Of a DNA stretch of 7,881 nt, positions 6,781 to 7,881 are shown one piece after another. The position numbers and the translations under genes were made by a program. This DNA comes from Gammaproteobacteria bacterium. GTDB lineage: Bacteria > Pseudomonadota > Gammaproteobacteria > S012-40. The notes beneath the pieces are model-generated. The model searched no databases and was not told the DNA's origin. It saw only the letters and a program-made list of their open reading frames with translations. The DNA lies in contig WFVN01000189.1 of the NCBI GenBank assembly GCA_015491615.1, forward strand, positions 1-7,881, given 5' to 3'. How positions within the stretch are numbered: position 1 is the first letter of the stretch; each line of letters begins with the position of its first letter.

Positions 6781-7881
6781 TCACGGCCCCGCCGGGTGGC
6801 CCAGCCACAGACGCAGGCGCATCTCCAAGGCAAGCAGGGCCTCGGCCCCTTGCACCACTTGCATGCCCAGGTGGCGGGCCAGGCGGGCCTGATTGGGGGT
6901 GAGTGGGTTGCGGCTGACGAGGGCGGTACGCCCGCGCAGGCCGCCCAGCAGTTCCCCCACGTCGGCGAGGTTGAGGATCATGCGTTCCTGGGCCTTTTCG
7001 TTGCCTTTGAATTTGTCGTCCATGCGCCCACTCTTGCATTCCACCACGAAGAGGGTGTTCTCGCGCATCACTGCCACGTCCAGCTCGCCGTCTAATGCCT
7101 CGCCGGCCTGCACCGGTCGGCGGATGCGCACGTTGCAGGCGAGGTCGTGGATGCCGAGGTCGGGGTCGCCCCGCAGCCGGGCGAGGGCGTCGAACACCAG
7201 GGCCTCCAGCCAGCCGCCGGCGACGAAACGGCGCGCCTCGTCACTGGCCCATGTCCATCCGGGCCCGTTTCGGTGCAGCAAGCCTTTGCCCTTCAGGATC
7301 GACGGCGGATTTCGGGGCACGTCCTGGTTGCCCAGGTGGGCGAGTTTGTTTTGCAGGTGAGGATCGGTGGCGATTTCCTGGGCCAGGCACATCCAGGGCG
7401 CTGGGTAAGGCACCTCGCGGGAGAGGGCCGCCATTTCCACGCCGTTGGCGGCGAGGATGTCTTCCAGGGTGAGGACGGGCGGCAAGGGGTGGTCGGGGAT
7501 GCCGCCGGGGTGCAGCCAGGCGAGGGCGTGGGTGTCGATGCGCACGTAGCAGGCGGGCACGCCGACCTCGCGGCAGGCTTCAAAAGCGGCGATGGCCATG
7601 GGCTTGCTGCCGCCGGTGAGGTTCACCGCCAGGCCCCCGTCGGGAGCGTGCCCGAGCCAGGCGCGGAACTGGGCCGCCAGGGCGGTCCGCTCGAAGGGCC
7701 GCTCCACCATCAGGATCTCCACTTCGCGGCCGTGGCGGCGCAGGGTCTCGGCCAGGTGCTCGGCGTGCGTTTTCCGGTAGGCGGTGGCCGCCAGCCACAC
7801 CCGCCGCACCCCGAGGGCCGGGTCCAGCACCGGCACGAGGCTGGGCACGGGCTGGTCGGAGACGAGGACGAGGTGCGTCTC
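6781..7881 (-). CDS. Card1/Can2-like CARF-domain PD-(D/E)xK nuclease (DUF1887 type), start cut
   Basis: 366 residues are visible and the frame runs off the right edge. The N-terminus reads THLVLVSDQPVPSLVPVL, the typical first strand and loop of a CARF domain in this family. The ligand-binding motif NLTGGSKPMA follows at visible residues 87-96. The C-terminal half is a PD-(D/E)xK nuclease: GGWLE (222-226), ELDV with Asp268, then VVECKSG with Glu281 and Lys283. The Asp-to-Glu spacing and ExK match characterised Card1/Can2 enzymes. In type III CRISPR immunity such proteins bind cyclic tetra-adenylate made by Cas10 and then cut nucleic acid (single-stranded DNA/RNA or nicked duplex, depending on the member). 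Nothing looks degraded. The GTG at 7848 is not the true start, because it would remove the first CARF strand; the start is probably a Met just outside the window. The gene is upstream of, and in the same direction as, the giant helicase-nuclease. No cas genes or array are visible, so the activating signal here is unknown. Confidence 0.87.
   Translation of the reverse strand, partial: ETHLVLVSDQPVPSLVPVLDPALGVRRVWLAATAYRKTHAEHLAETLRRHGREVEILMVERPFERTALAAQFRAWLGHAPDGGLAVNLTGGSKPMAIAAFEACREVGVPACYVRIDTHALAWLHPGGIPDHPLPPVLTLEDILAANGVEMAALSREVPYPAPWMCLAQEIATDPHLQNKLAHLGNQDVPRNPPSILKGKGLLHRNGPGWTWASDEARRFVAGGWLEALVFDALARLRGDPDLGIHDLACNVRIRRPVQAGEALDGELDVAVMRENTLFVVECKSGRMDDKFKGNEKAQERMILNLADVGELLGGLRGRTALVSRNPLTPNQARLARHLGMQVVQGAEALLALEMRLRLWLGHPAGP

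Noticed and set aside
1..7881. CRISPR array, tRNA or rRNA gene
   Set aside because: I looked for regularly spaced repeats of 25-40 bases and for tRNA/rRNA-like sequence and found none; small RNAs without strong sequence signatures cannot be excluded by eye.

Overview
The window is GC-rich and looks like a chromosomal stretch from a high-GC proteobacterium. A gammaproteobacterium of the purple-sulfur / Ectothiorhodospira kind is my best guess, based on the style of the ferritin-like protein and the codon use; this assignment is inference. I see no tRNA, rRNA, CRISPR array or intact mobile element.

Layout, left to right. (1) Positions 3-413, + strand: the C-terminal part of a subtilisin-like (S8) serine protease, cut by the window edge. 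(2) Positions 502-975, - strand: a complete 157-aa bacterioferritin-like di-iron protein that converges on the protease gene and has a good ribosome binding site. (3) Positions 976-1308: a 333-base stretch with no convincing gene. It holds a candidate promoter, an imperfect dyad and two palindromic elements. (4) Positions 1309-6603, - strand: a giant 1764-aa protein. Its order is an N-terminal beta-rich region, a transglutaminase-like Cys/His/Glu domain, an acidic proline-rich linker, a DUF4011-type region, a superfamily 1 helicase with a large helical insert, and a C-terminal Vsr/MTES_1575-type nuclease. (5) Positions 6781-7881, - strand: a CARF-domain plus PD-(D/E)xK nuclease protein of the Card1/Can2 (DUF1887) type. 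It lies upstream of the giant gene in the same direction, and its first few codons probably lie outside the window.

The right-hand 6.5 kb therefore reads as a defence locus. It combines a helicase-nuclease fusion of the kind reported as a single-gene antiphage system (Hhe-like) with a nuclease of the family activated by cyclic oligoadenylate from type III CRISPR systems. No cas10, other cas gene or repeat array is visible here, so the signal for the CARF protein would have to come from elsewhere in the genome or from a different messenger. The left end (protease, ferritin) looks like ordinary host chromosome, and the 976-1308 gap is the likely boundary.
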